24,728 bases of DNA from JBBQKF01 sp964549475 (GTDB lineage: Bacteria > Bacillota > Clostridia > Saccharofermentanales > UBA5734): contig CAZJXH010000016.1 in assembly GCA_964549475.1 (NCBI GenBank), positions 1-24,728 on the forward strand. Reading direction: 5' to 3'. Below are positions 15,016 to 23,010 of this stretch, piece by piece (positions within the stretch are counted from its first letter, which is position 1; each line of letters opens with the position of its first letter). A model generated the notes under the pieces. That model did not search any database and was not told the DNA's origin. It saw nothing but the letters and a program-made list of their open reading frames with translations. The position numbers and the translations under genes are program-made.

Positions 15016-17358
15016 TCAAGGAGCGGGGGTCGGGGTAGGAGTCTCTTCCTCTTCGGCTGTGGAAAAAACAACCTTCATCAGACTCCTCTGCACCACTTTT
15101 TCTCCCGGTTGGATATCCTGGCTTGCAGCCGTTCCAAGACAATCGCCATCTATTATAATATTAATTCCTGCTTCTGTCATTGCTCTCATGCATTCGTTCA
15201 CATTTTTACCTTGAATGTTCGGAACCGTAGCGATGGGCTGTTCCGGCGTTTTAGAGGAATAAACCGCGATGGTTCCTCCTTTATGAATGGAAACGCCTGC
15301 TGCAGGCCATTGGAAAGCGATTTTTGTCTCATCGCCCATCACGCCGGAAGGATCGTCGATATTGAATCCGACTGCCTGGAGTGCGACTCGTGCCGCTTTA
15401 AAAGTAAGGTTGTTGAGATCCGGAATAGGACTTTGCTTTTTGATTGTTGAAATGTCTGTTGAAGTATATTCTCTTGGCACGCTGAGATATTCCAGAATTT
15501 TGTTGGTCATTTTTGCCGATGCCAGCGCTGCGACACTCGATCTTGAATTTTCCTTGGAAGGAGCAAACAAAACGACGAGAATGCAGATCTCCGGCTGCTC
15601 CACCGGAGTCATGGATAAGAACGAGATATCATTCTTCCCGTTGAGACGGGTGGATGTACTGGTCTTTCCGCCAACGCTGTATCCTTCTACATATCCGTTG
15701 CTTCCGGTACCATACAGGACCACCCCTTTTAAAAGATTCCGAACCCGTGTGGCGGTTTCTTCTGAGACGATCCGTCGAACGGTTTCCGGGGTATACTCCT
15801 TTACCACATTGCCATCCGAATCGGTCAGACTGCGGACGACTTGCGGGCGCATCAGCGATCCGCCATTCGCAAAGGCACAATAAGCGGTAATCATCGCAAG
15901 CGGAGTGACGGTCGACTGTTCCCCGAATGCCAGGCAGGCCATATCCACCTCGGTCGGAACGGCATGGAAAATTCCGGCGCCTTCGCCAGGAAGATCGATT
16001 CCTGTTATGCCGGTCAGACCAAATCCACGAACGTAATTATAAAATTTAGCAAGGCCGACACGCTCTGCCAGTTGAACGAAAATCGGATTGCAGGAATTCC
16101 AGAATCCCCGTTCGGTTGTCTCCAGTCCGTGCCCCCCTTTTTTGCTGCAGTTGATGATACGGTCTCCTATGGTGATGGGCACATCATTAAGGATTTCATT
16201 TTCCAGCATTTTCCCTTCTTCCATCGCCATGGCGGCGGTGAGAGCCTTGAAGGTCGATCCGGGTTCGTAGGTATCGGATATGGAGCGGTTTCTCCATATG
16301 TTTTTAGAAAGATATTCGACAGCTGTTTTACTTGCGGAATCCCATGTCGCAGCATCCACTCCCGTAGGTGCTGCCAGTGGATTATTCAGGTCAAAACCCG
16401 GATAGCTTGTCATGCCGAGGACGCTGCCGGTGTATGGATCCATGACAATCGCAACGCCGCCCTCCTCCACATTATAGACTTTGATGCTGTTTGCCAGTTC
16501 TTCCTCAATGATTTTTTGAATTTCAACATCAATGGTTGAAATCACATTCAACCCGTTCTCCGCCTGCAGACTGATGGGGATGGAATACGGGAGTACCGCC
16601 GCCTGGCCGTAATTATCGGTCTCCGCATAGGTATAGCCGGGTTCCCCCGTCATTTCGTCATTATATTGATACTCAAGTCCCAGCTGTCCGACGCCTTCTG
16701 TGGTGGTAAACCCGATCACCGTCGACGCAAGGGTTCCCATGGGATAATACCGCTTGTCCTCCTGGTCGAACGAGAATCCACCGATCTGATATTGCGTCCG
16801 GAAAGCTTTGAGTTTGTCAACTTGTTCTTTTTCCACTCTTTTTTTAAGCAGAACCCATTCTTTTTTCGTATCCTGCATTTTTGCAAGGACTTCCGCCGGA
16901 TCCAGTGCCAGCGCATCCGCGATTCCGGCCGCGATCGTCTCGGCGGTCATTTTCGTATCTTTTAATGATTTCACATTTGCCGGAGTGATTCCAATGGTCT
17001 CGACAACACTGCTAAGTGCCAGTTCCCTGCCATTGCGGTCGAAAATGGAGCCTCTTGTCGGAAGCTCCACGATTTTCCGATAATGGCTTGCAGTCGCCGC
17101 TTCGGTATGCTGTTCAAATTCGATGACCTGAAGCTTATATAATGTAACAAGCAGATAAGTTGAAAAAAAGAGCAGCAGGGTTACTGCAAACCAGATTGCC
17201 TTTCTCGCGCCTTTTTGCTTTCGTTGATTCCTTTGCTTCCTCTGGCTTCTTTTTTGATGTACCGGCCCATTGTCCGAAGCTTGTGGATGATATGCAATCT
17301 GCTGTTGGCCAGGATTCTCAAGAAGCCTTCCCTGATCATGTCTCTGCAATTCAGCCAA
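15016..17358 (-). CDS. Class B penicillin-binding protein (septal transpeptidase, FtsI/PbpB/SpoVD type) with two PASTA domains
   Basis: The transpeptidase partner of FtsW. A basic cytoplasmic tail (1-52) and one membrane helix (about 53-75) are followed by the dimerisation domain (starting TRGSIFDRNGRELA, 101-114), the transpeptidase domain (about 265-630), two PASTA domains (about 644-703 and 708-767) and a Thr-Pro tail. The active-site serine motif is STFK (S368, K371) and the SxN motif is SCN (422-424). The third motif reads KTST (565-568) where KTGT is expected. The TTG at 17358 has AAAGGTGG almost touching it; TTG at 17349 has better spacing, so the start may be three codons later. Whether it corresponds to vegetative FtsI or sporulation SpoVD cannot be settled here. 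It is the only PBP in the cluster. Confidence 0.95.
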   Translation of the reverse strand: MAELQRHDQGRLLENPGQQQIAYHPQASDNGPVHQKRSQRKQRNQRKQKGARKAIWFAVTLLLFFSTYLLVTLYKLQVIEFEQHTEAATASHYRKIVELPTRGSIFDRNGRELALSSVVETIGITPANVKSLKDTKMTAETIAAGIADALALDPAEVLAKMQDTKKEWVLLKKRVEKEQVDKLKAFRTQYQIGGFSFDQEDKRYYPMGTLASTVIGFTTTEGVGQLGLEYQYNDEMTGEPGYTYAETDNYGQAAVLPYSIPISLQAENGLNVISTIDVEIQKIIEEELANSIKVYNVEEGGVAIVMDPYTGSVLGMTSYPGFDLNNPLAAPTGVDAATWDSASKTAVEYLSKNIWRNRSISDTYEPGSTFKALTAAMAMEEGKMLENEILNDVPITIGDRIINCSKKGGHGLETTERGFWNSCNPIFVQLAERVGLAKFYNYVRGFGLTGITGIDLPGEGAGIFHAVPTEVDMACLAFGEQSTVTPLAMITAYCAFANGGSLMRPQVVRSLTDSDGNVVKEYTPETVRRIVSEETATRVRNLLKGVVLYGTGSNGYVEGYSVGGKTSTSTRLNGKNDISFLSMTPVEQPEICILVVLFAPSKENSRSSVAALASAKMTNKILEYLSVPREYTSTDISTIKKQSPIPDLNNLTFKAARVALQAVGFNIDDPSGVMGDETKIAFQWPAAGVSIHKGGTIAVYSSKTPEQPIATVPNIQGKNVNECMRAMTEAGINIIIDGDCLGTAASQDIQPGEKVVQRSLMKVVFSTAEEEETPTPTPAP

Positions 17359-17402
17359 CCACCTTTCTCTTATTTAAATAACGAAAAGAAAGAAAATAAC
17401 GG

Positions 17403-17969
17403 TTACCGAATTGTTTTGAAAAACCCTTCGATGTTATTCATCGCATTGCTCAGCTGGGTATCTTCCCCCGTTGTGCCCTGGATGTCGCCTTCAATTATCA
17501 TACGGTCACCGACCGGGATGGAAACCTGGACAATCTGTTTTTGTCCGGGATCCTGCATTCCCAACCGATCCATCGCAAGGGTGCGAATCAGATTCAAATC
17601 GGTTTTCTTGGATAATTCTTCCTTTAATTGATTGACTTCTTTATCCAGTGTTTTGATTTCGTTTTCGATTTTCACATTGGCATAGTTCATCTCCAGGATC
17701 GTCGCGCTCCGGTACAGGATTCCGGCGAACACCGCTGTGACGATGGAAACAGCCAGAACGCAGATAAAAATCCGGCCGATGCGCTGTCTTGACATTTGGT
17801 GGTGAAAAACAGCGGAAATCCGGTCCTCTTCGCTTTGTGTTTTAAATGCGACTCTTTTGGGCTCGGCTTGATGCCTCTTGCGATATTCACGGGTTTGCAC
17901 GCCATATTTCTTCAGTTCTTCATTTCTTTTTGGCAAGCTGTATGCCACATTTCCATACGACTCGTACAT
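17403..17969 (-). CDS. ftsL: Cell division protein FtsL-like (bitopic, coiled coil)
   Basis: The gene sits between rsmH and the PBP gene, the fixed position of ftsL. The 188-residue product has a cytoplasmic basic tail (1-64), one membrane helix (about 65-88) and an extracellular coiled coil rich in E, K and L (about 95-125). The end of the coiled coil, IRTLAMDRLGMQDP, resembles the conserved IEEYARKLGM-type end of FtsL/DivIC proteins. Both the cytoplasmic tail and the distal extracellular tail are longer than in typical FtsL of about 120 residues. FtsL joins DivIB and DivIC to activate FtsW and the PBP. The ATG has GGAGGG 6 nt upstream. The identification rests on position and topology more than on sequence. 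Confidence 0.85.
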   Translation of the reverse strand: MYESYGNVAYSLPKRNEELKKYGVQTREYRKRHQAEPKRVAFKTQSEEDRISAVFHHQMSRQRIGRIFICVLAVSIVTAVFAGILYRSATILEMNYANVKIENEIKTLDKEVNQLKEELSKKTDLNLIRTLAMDRLGMQDPGQKQIVQVSIPVGDRMIIEGDIQGTTGEDTQLSNAMNNIEGFFKTIR

Positions 17970-18081
17970 ATCTGTCCCTCCAGTCTGTTTTTTTGGTCGC
18001 GATTCGATATATTCTTTCGAATTTTTTTTGTATTTCTTGTATTTCCCGTATTTCTTTTACCCGATATCTTTCGTATTCCAT
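17920..18081 (-). other. Possible 53-codon ORF between rsmH and ftsL (doubtful)
   Basis: The frame starts at an ATG 15 nt after the rsmH stop and runs through the gap into the first 50 nt of ftsL in another frame. It encodes a very basic, helix-prone peptide (MEYERYRVKEIREIQEIQKK...). The upstream AGGCAGGT is only a fair ribosome binding site, and the underlying DNA contains short direct repeats of the type GAAATACA, which could create such a frame by chance. I list it because the 126-nt rsmH-ftsL gap is otherwise unexplained. Confidence 0.2.
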
Positions 18082-18095
18082 TGTTCTGACCTGCC

Positions 18096-19052
18096 TCAGA
18101 TTCTTTCCATCACCCTCAGTTTGGCGCTCCGTGCCCGCGGATTCTTTTCCAGCTCATCGGGTGTCGCAGTGATTGGTTTCTTCGTCAATATTCTGACAAT
18201 CGGTTTCTTGTTGCAGGCGCATACCGGAAAATTCTTAGGGCATGTGCACGGATTCTCGTATTTTTTAAAAGCGTCTTTGACCAGCCGGTCTTCCAGAGAG
18301 TGAAAAGAAATCGCCGCGAACCGTCCTTTTGGAGCCAGAATATCCGGAATGGCGTCCAACAGAGAGGAAATGGAATCCAGTTCGTGATTCACCTCGATCC
18401 GGATGGCCTGGAATGTCCGTTTTGCCGGATGCTGCTGTTCTTTCTTCCCTTGCGACGGCATAGCGGACCGGATGATATCAGAAAGCCGCATGGTCGTGGT
18501 AATCCGCTGTTTCTCCCTTTCACGGCAAATGGCGGAAACAATTCGTCTGCTGTACCGTTCTTCTCCATATTCAAACAAAATCCGCTCCAGCTCCTGGCTT
18601 GGATAGCTGTTGACAACAATCTCCGCGGTCAGTGCCGCAGTCGCATCCATTCTCATGTCAAGCGGGCCGTCCTGCATATAACCGAATCCACGCTTGTTCT
18701 CGTCCAGTTGATAGGAAGAAACCCCGAAGTCGGCCAGGATTCCGTCAACCTGCTTGATTCCTTCCCGTTCCAGACAATCTTTGATATGGGAGAAATCGCT
18801 TCGGATCAACCGGTACGAGGCTTTCGCATTGCATGTGGATAGCTTCTCATCGGCCGCTGCGAGTGCTTCTTCGTCTTTATCAAAGCAAAGCAGCAGTCCG
18901 CCTTCTCCCAGCCTTTCCAATATCCCCGAGGAATGCCCTCCCCCGCCGGTTGTGCAGTCAACATAGGTTCCCTGTTCCCTGATATCGAGGCCTGTCATGC
19001 ATTCCTCAAACAGCACAGGCAAATGGATATACTCAAATCCCCTTGATGTCAT
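18096..19052 (-). CDS. rsmH: 16S rRNA (cytosine(1402)-N(4))-methyltransferase
   Basis: RsmH (MraW) methylates N4 of C1402 in the ribosomal P-site region. The 318-residue protein begins with the typical HLPVLFEECMTGL segment. The SAM motif is YVDCTTGGGGHSSGILERLG. ILADFGVSSYQLD, the RGFGYMQDGPLDMRMD segment and the C-terminal FHSLEDRLVK all match the family; the last is invariant. The four C-terminal cysteines (CTCPKNFPVCAC) before the NPRARSAKLRVMER end are also a usual RsmH feature. The ATG lies inside mraZ with a 20-nt overlap, which is common for this pair and points to coupling. Confidence 0.97.
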   Translation of the reverse strand: MTSRGFEYIHLPVLFEECMTGLDIREQGTYVDCTTGGGGHSSGILERLGEGGLLLCFDKDEEALAAADEKLSTCNAKASYRLIRSDFSHIKDCLEREGIKQVDGILADFGVSSYQLDENKRGFGYMQDGPLDMRMDATAALTAEIVVNSYPSQELERILFEYGEERYSRRIVSAICREREKQRITTTMRLSDIIRSAMPSQGKKEQQHPAKRTFQAIRIEVNHELDSISSLLDAIPDILAPKGRFAAISFHSLEDRLVKDAFKKYENPCTCPKNFPVCACNKKPIVRILTKKPITATPDELEKNPRARSAKLRVMERI

Positions 19053-19467
19053 ATTTGCTCAGATCCTCGGAAAGCCTGGAACCCGTTGCCTCTCTTTCTT
19101 TATCATATGCGTCCTTTGACCAGATCTCGAACTTGTCATAAAGATAAATCACATAAACATCATCGTTGTCTGATACGCCGATATCTTTCCATAATTCATC
19201 CGAAATACTGACTCTGCCCTGCGAATCCATGTCACATAGGATCGCTTCGCCTAGAATCTCTCTTTTCATCTGACGTACAATCGGGTCTGTGCTGTTCAGC
19301 TGGGAGAATTGGTCCTTGATAAATCCAAACTGTTCCGGGGTGTATCCGGACAGGCAGGCAACGTCCAGGCTCTTCGTGATGTAAACACGCTTGCCGAGAT
19401 CCTCCCTGATTTTCGAAGGGATAAATATTCTTCCTTTGGAATCCACCGTATGATGGTATCGTGCCAA
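19033..19467 (-). CDS. mraZ: Transcriptional regulator MraZ
   Basis: MraZ is the first-gene regulator of the dcw cluster; it binds its own promoter region as a ring-shaped oligomer. The 144-residue protein has the two AbrB-like repeats of the family, each with a DxxxR motif: DSKGR (9-13) and DSQGR in the second half. The N-terminus is a few residues shorter than the usual MF-GEY-HT form and reads RYHHTVDSKGR after the start. The start is TTG, supported by AAGGAG with 7-nt spacing; no ATG is available. Upstream lie a promoter and repeats of the kind MraZ binds. Confidence 0.96.
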   Translation of the reverse strand: MARYHHTVDSKGRIFIPSKIREDLGKRVYITKSLDVACLSGYTPEQFGFIKDQFSQLNSTDPIVRQMKREILGEAILCDMDSQGRVSISDELWKDIGVSDNDDVYVIYLYDKFEIWSKDAYDKEREATGSRLSEDLSKYDIKGI

Positions 19468-19507
19468 TTGATTTCTCCTTTATGTCCCACCTGAAAATCG
19501 GCTCAAA

Positions 19508-19558
19508 TTCACCACTATTAACCACATCAGTTGACTTTTGCTCCCTAATTCACCACTT
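19508..19558 (-). promoter_or_regulatory. Candidate MraZ operator (GTGG-containing decamer repeats)
   Basis: Reading the minus strand, AAGTGGTGAA (19549-19558), ATGTGGTTAA (19518-19527) and TAGTGGTGAA (19508-19517) share a GTGGTnAA core. The last two are exactly adjacent, giving 10-bp periodicity, and the first is 31 bp from the second, about three helical turns. A weaker CAGGTGGGAC lies at 19484-19493. MraZ is known to bind direct repeats of GTG/TGGG-type cores with 10-bp periodicity just upstream of its own gene. These repeats lie immediately downstream of the promoter, a position that would suit autorepression. Binding is inferred. Confidence 0.6.
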
Positions 19559-19565
19559 GTACTAC

Positions 19566-19594
19566 ATTTTATACTCTTCTCTCCTATAATGCAA
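19566..19594 (-). promoter_or_regulatory. Candidate promoter of the dcw cluster (mraZ promoter)
   Basis: On the minus strand TTGCAT (-35, 19589-19594) and TAAAAT (-10, 19566-19571) are 17 nt apart, about 100 nt upstream of the mraZ start. The -10 is one mismatch from consensus. The putative MraZ repeats lie just downstream of it. The gap between valS and mraZ (19468-19835, 368 nt) otherwise holds the valS terminator and no credible gene. Confidence 0.55.
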
Positions 19595-19699
19595 GTATTT
19601 TATAGGAAATATTTCATGCGCTTTACACTATTTTTACTGTTTGCTTCCGTTTCGCTCTACGAACCGGATTTACGTAATCATTCTGTAATAAAACGCACG

Positions 19700-19734
19700 A
19701 AAAAGCCCGTCTTTATCATTGATAAAAACGGGCT
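19700..19734 (-). terminator. Intrinsic terminator downstream of valS
   Basis: On the minus strand AGCCCGT and ACGGGCT form the GC-rich base of a hairpin that extends inward through an AT-rich part with one mismatch, and is followed directly by a five-T run. It lies about 100 nt after the valS stop and before the mraZ promoter, so it separates the valS transcript from the dcw operon. The plus-strand side has no comparable T-run, so it acts in one direction. Confidence 0.75.
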
Positions 19735-19835
19735 CTTCCACATGGATATCACCGCAGTTTATTATTAAGGCAGCATGTCTTCGCTGAAATTTCTGATTAT
19801 GGTTTTAGCACAGATTTCTTAATAAATGCCGAATC

Positions 19836-22493
19836 CTATCGGATTTTCTTGAGCGAGTCGATCCGGTCCTTGATCCGTTCGCGTGTTTCAATATATTTCG
19901 CTTTCTTTTCCTTCTCGTTGTTGATGATTTTCTCAGGAGCTTTGGAAACGAATTCCTCATTCATCAGTTTTGCGGAGACCCGTTCGATCTCTCTTTCGAG
20001 ATTTTCCAGTTCCTTCGCAAGACGGTCGATTTCCTTGTCCAGATCAATCAGGTCCGACAGCGGGATATAGATTTCCCCTCCGCTGAAATTGGATACCACC
20101 GCGGTATCCGGAATTCCTTCTTTATCGGACTGGACCTTCACCTCGCTTACGCTGGCAAGTCTTCCCAGAAAAGCCTCGCTCGAAGAAAACATCTCCTGGA
20201 TTCTCAAATCCTGTGATACAACAAGGATCGTCGCCCTGCGGGACGGCGGAACATTCATATTCACCCGGACATTGCGGATTCCACGGATCGCATCCATTAG
20301 GATCACCATTTTGTCGACTTCTTTCGGGAAATTATAGGATTCCACTTCCACCGGCCAGGAGCTGATCATGATCGATTCGTCCGATTGGATGAGATGGCTG
20401 TATACTTCTTCTGTGAGGAACGGCATATATGGATGCAGGAGCTTCATCGCATTACACAGTACATAATTCAATGTGTACTGCGCTTCCAGGCGTCCATAAG
20501 CCTCTTTGTCAAAAAGACGCGATTTGACCATTTCGATATACCAGTCGCAGAATTCCTCCCAGATAAAGCTGTAAAGCTTTGCGAGTGCGATACCGGTCTC
20601 AAAATTCTCCAGATTGGCTGTCACTTCGCCGATCACAGTATTCAGACGGGTTAGAATCCATCGGTCCTCCATCGTGAACCGTTCCGGAGATACCTTGGAA
20701 AATTCCAGGTCATCCTCGAAATTCATGACGACAAAACGGAGAGCATTCCAGATCTTGTTCGAAAAGTTCCGTCCCGCCTCCACCTTGATCGGCAGGAAAC
20801 GCTGATCGTTTCCAGGCGAATTGCCGGTAATCAGGGAATAACGCAGCGCATCCGCGCCGGCTTCGTCAATGATCTCCAGGGGATCGATCCCGTTTCCAAG
20901 GGATTTGGACATTTTACGGCCTTTTTCATCCCGGATGATTCCATGGATGAACACATATTTAAATGGAATGGTTCCCATCTGTTCCATGCCGGAAAAAACC
21001 ATTCTTGCCACCCAGAAAAAGATAATATCGTAAGCGGTGACCAGAACGCTGGTCGGATAGAAATAATCAAGCTCCGGTGTCTTCTCCGGCCAGCCAAGTG
21101 TCGAGAATGGCCACAGGGCGGAACTGAACCACGTATCCAGCGTATCGGGATCCTGCTCGAATCTTGTTCCTCCGCATTTCGGGCAGTGGTCCGGCATTTC
21201 CTTTGAAACCACAATCTCCCCGCAAGTCTGACAATGGTATGCCGGAATCCGGTGCCCCCACCACAGCTGTCTTGATATACACCAGTCCCGGATATTATCC
21301 ATCCAATTGAAATAGGTCTTGTCAAACCGTTCCGGAACAAATTCCAGGGTGCCGTTCCGTACGACATCGATCGCGGGATCCGCAAGAGGCTGCATTTTTA
21401 CAAACCATTGGAAAGAGACACGGGGCTCGACAGTGGTCGAGCAGCGGTAGCAGTGTCCGACGTTGTGCTTATGGGGCTCGATTTTCACCATGTATCCTTG
21501 TTCCTGCAAGTCCCTGATAATGAGTTTTCTTGCCTCATAGCGGTCCATTCCCGCATAGGCTCCGCCATTCTCATTCATTTTTGCGTCCTTGGTCATTACG
21601 CTGATGATCTCCAATTTGTGCCGCAGCCCCACCTCAAAGTCATTCGGGTCGTGCGCCGGAGTGATTTTCACCGCCCCTGTTCCAAAATCTTTCTCCACAT
21701 AGGGGTCTGCAATAATCGGAATCGCTTTGTTCACCAGCGGCAGGATAACATTTTTGCCGATCATGGACTGGTATCGCTCGTCTTCCGGATTGACCGCAAC
21801 CGCCGTATCGCCGAGCATGGTCTCCGGCCTTGTCGTCGCAACGATGATCTCCCCTTCTCCATTTTCAAATGGATAACGGATGTACCAGAAATTTCCGTCC
21901 TCTTCCTCGTATTCCACTTCGGCATCCGAAATGGATGTCAGACAGTGCGGACACCAGTTGATAATCCTCTCTCCGCGGTAAATAAGGCCTTTTTTATAAA
22001 GCCGGAGGAAAACTTCTGTGACCGCTTCGGACAATCCGGCGTCCATCGTAAAACGCTCCCGTTCCCAGTCACACGAGCTTCCCAGGCGTTTGAGCTGTTC
22101 GACGATCCGTCCGCCATAGAGGCTTCTCCATTCCCACGCACGTTTCAGAAACGCCTCGCGCCCGATCTGCTCTTTGGTCAGTCCCTCTTTTGCCATCGCT
22201 TCCACGATTTTCGCCTCGGTCGCAATCGCCGCATGATCGGTTCCCGGCATCCAAAGAGCGGAATATCCCTGCATTCTTCTCCAGCGGATCAGCACGTCCT
22301 GGATCGCATTGTCCAGGGCATGCCCCATGTGGAGCTGTCCGGTAATGTTCGGAGGCGGCATCACAATCGCATACGGCTTTTTGTTTTCATCCACGACCGC
22401 ATGAAAATAATTGTTATCCATCCATTTCTTATAGATTCTTCCTTCTGTCTCTTTTGGCTCGAACGCTTTCGGTATTGCGTCAATTCGGCTCAT
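19836..22493 (-). CDS. valS: Valyl-tRNA synthetase
   Basis: ValS charges tRNA(Val). The 885-residue class Ia synthetase has the HIGH motif as HMGH (55-58) after PPPNITGQL, the editing domain with TTRPETMLGDTAVAVNP (220-236) and GTGAVKITPAHDPNDFEVG (271-289), and the KMSKS motif (527-531). Cysteine pairs CPHC (181-184), CYRC (348-351) and two CxxC-like pairs at 421/424 and 437/440 look like zinc-binding elements. The C-terminus is the ValS-specific coiled coil (about 815-885, LDKEIDRLAKELENLEREIERV). The ATG has a GAGGGGG stretch upstream. It follows an unknown 88-residue gene by 34 nt, and both lie behind a valine-specific T-box leader. Confidence 0.98.
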   Translation of the reverse strand: MSRIDAIPKAFEPKETEGRIYKKWMDNNYFHAVVDENKKPYAIVMPPPNITGQLHMGHALDNAIQDVLIRWRRMQGYSALWMPGTDHAAIATEAKIVEAMAKEGLTKEQIGREAFLKRAWEWRSLYGGRIVEQLKRLGSSCDWERERFTMDAGLSEAVTEVFLRLYKKGLIYRGERIINWCPHCLTSISDAEVEYEEEDGNFWYIRYPFENGEGEIIVATTRPETMLGDTAVAVNPEDERYQSMIGKNVILPLVNKAIPIIADPYVEKDFGTGAVKITPAHDPNDFEVGLRHKLEIISVMTKDAKMNENGGAYAGMDRYEARKLIIRDLQEQGYMVKIEPHKHNVGHCYRCSTTVEPRVSFQWFVKMQPLADPAIDVVRNGTLEFVPERFDKTYFNWMDNIRDWCISRQLWWGHRIPAYHCQTCGEIVVSKEMPDHCPKCGGTRFEQDPDTLDTWFSSALWPFSTLGWPEKTPELDYFYPTSVLVTAYDIIFFWVARMVFSGMEQMGTIPFKYVFIHGIIRDEKGRKMSKSLGNGIDPLEIIDEAGADALRYSLITGNSPGNDQRFLPIKVEAGRNFSNKIWNALRFVVMNFEDDLEFSKVSPERFTMEDRWILTRLNTVIGEVTANLENFETGIALAKLYSFIWEEFCDWYIEMVKSRLFDKEAYGRLEAQYTLNYVLCNAMKLLHPYMPFLTEEVYSHLIQSDESIMISSWPVEVESYNFPKEVDKMVILMDAIRGIRNVRVNMNVPPSRRATILVVSQDLRIQEMFSSSEAFLGRLASVSEVKVQSDKEGIPDTAVVSNFSGGEIYIPLSDLIDLDKEIDRLAKELENLEREIERVSAKLMNEEFVSKAPEKIINNEKEKKAKYIETRERIKDRIDSLKKIR

Positions 22494-22527
22494 ATCCCCG
22501 TCCCCCTCTGATTATTAAAAGATTCTC

Positions 22528-22794
22528 CTATATTTTAAACATGATAAGCAAGATGATGAATCCCGGCAGCGCAATCAGGATTCCCTTGATTTTCACATCA
22601 AGGATGGCCATGTCGCGTTTGAATTTCTTGGCTTGTTCTTCATCCAGCAAAGCAATGCGCTCCGGGTCCACCTTCTTTTTCTCGTCCAACTTTTTAACAT
22701 TCACGATTCTAGTCGCTCCATAGACAACCACCAGTCCTGCGATGGCGATAATCCCGCCAAGAATTTTCAATATGATTTCGATTGTTCCGTTCAT
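22528..22794 (-). CDS. Unknown 88-residue two-helix membrane protein
   Basis: I do not recognise a family. The protein has an N-terminal hydrophobic helix (about residues 5-27), a highly charged middle part (VKKLDEKKKVDPERIALLDEEQAKKFKRD, quoted in part, about 33-61) that is probably an amphipathic helix or short coiled coil, and a C-terminal hydrophobic helix (about 69-87) ending at the stop. No signal peptidase or lipobox site is visible. The start is well supported: AAGGAGG lies 9 nt before the ATG. It is the first gene after the T-box leader and ends 34 nt before valS, with no terminator seen between, so it should share the charging-dependent control of valS. Confidence 0.85.
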   Translation of the reverse strand: MNGTIEIILKILGGIIAIAGLVVVYGATRIVNVKKLDEKKKVDPERIALLDEEQAKKFKRDMAILDVKIKGILIALPGFIILLIMFKI

Positions 22795-22826
22795 TTTCGG
22801 TCTCCTCCTTCATTCTCCGTAAAAAT

Positions 22827-22913
22827 TTATTTTACGTTTTTCATTTCATTTTTCACTTCATTTTTCATTTCATTTTCCATTATATTTTTAACATCATTTA
22901 TTGGCTTTTTCAT
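22827..22913 (-). other. Low-complexity leader segment with a possible 28-codon ORF
   Basis: Between the T-box terminator and the 88-residue gene lies an A-rich stretch on the transcribed strand. It contains 12-bp repeats (22837-22872, three copies plus a degenerate fourth) and a perfect 16-bp tandem duplication (22899-22930). A short frame starts at an ATG at 22913 and reads MKKPINDVKNIMENEMK and onward, with (M/V)KNE repeated, stopping at 22827. Because 12 is a multiple of 3 the repeats keep the frame. No Shine-Dalgarno is visible, so translation is doubtful. Confidence 0.2.
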
Positions 22914-22973
22914 CTATTGGCTTTTTCATCGTGTCTCATCATCCGGCCTGCCGTTTCTCCGGATTTCGGGTAC

Positions 22974-23010
22974 AAAAAAAGCTCTCGTCCATATGACTGG
23001 ACGAAAGCTT
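22974..23010 (-). terminator. T-box leader terminator hairpin
   Basis: On the minus strand AAGCTTTCGTCC (23010-22999) pairs with GGACGAGAGCTT (22990-22979), 12 bp with one G-U, an 8-nt loop and a following run of seven T. Its 5' arm overlaps the 3' strand of the proposed antiterminator (GCTTTCGT plus CCAGT), so the two structures exclude each other, as in known T-boxes. Confidence 0.9.

Noticed and set aside
21408..22511. 367-codon plus-strand ORF opposite valS
   Set aside because: It is antisense to well-conserved ValS domains, including HIGH and editing motifs. No ribosome binding site or domain supports it.
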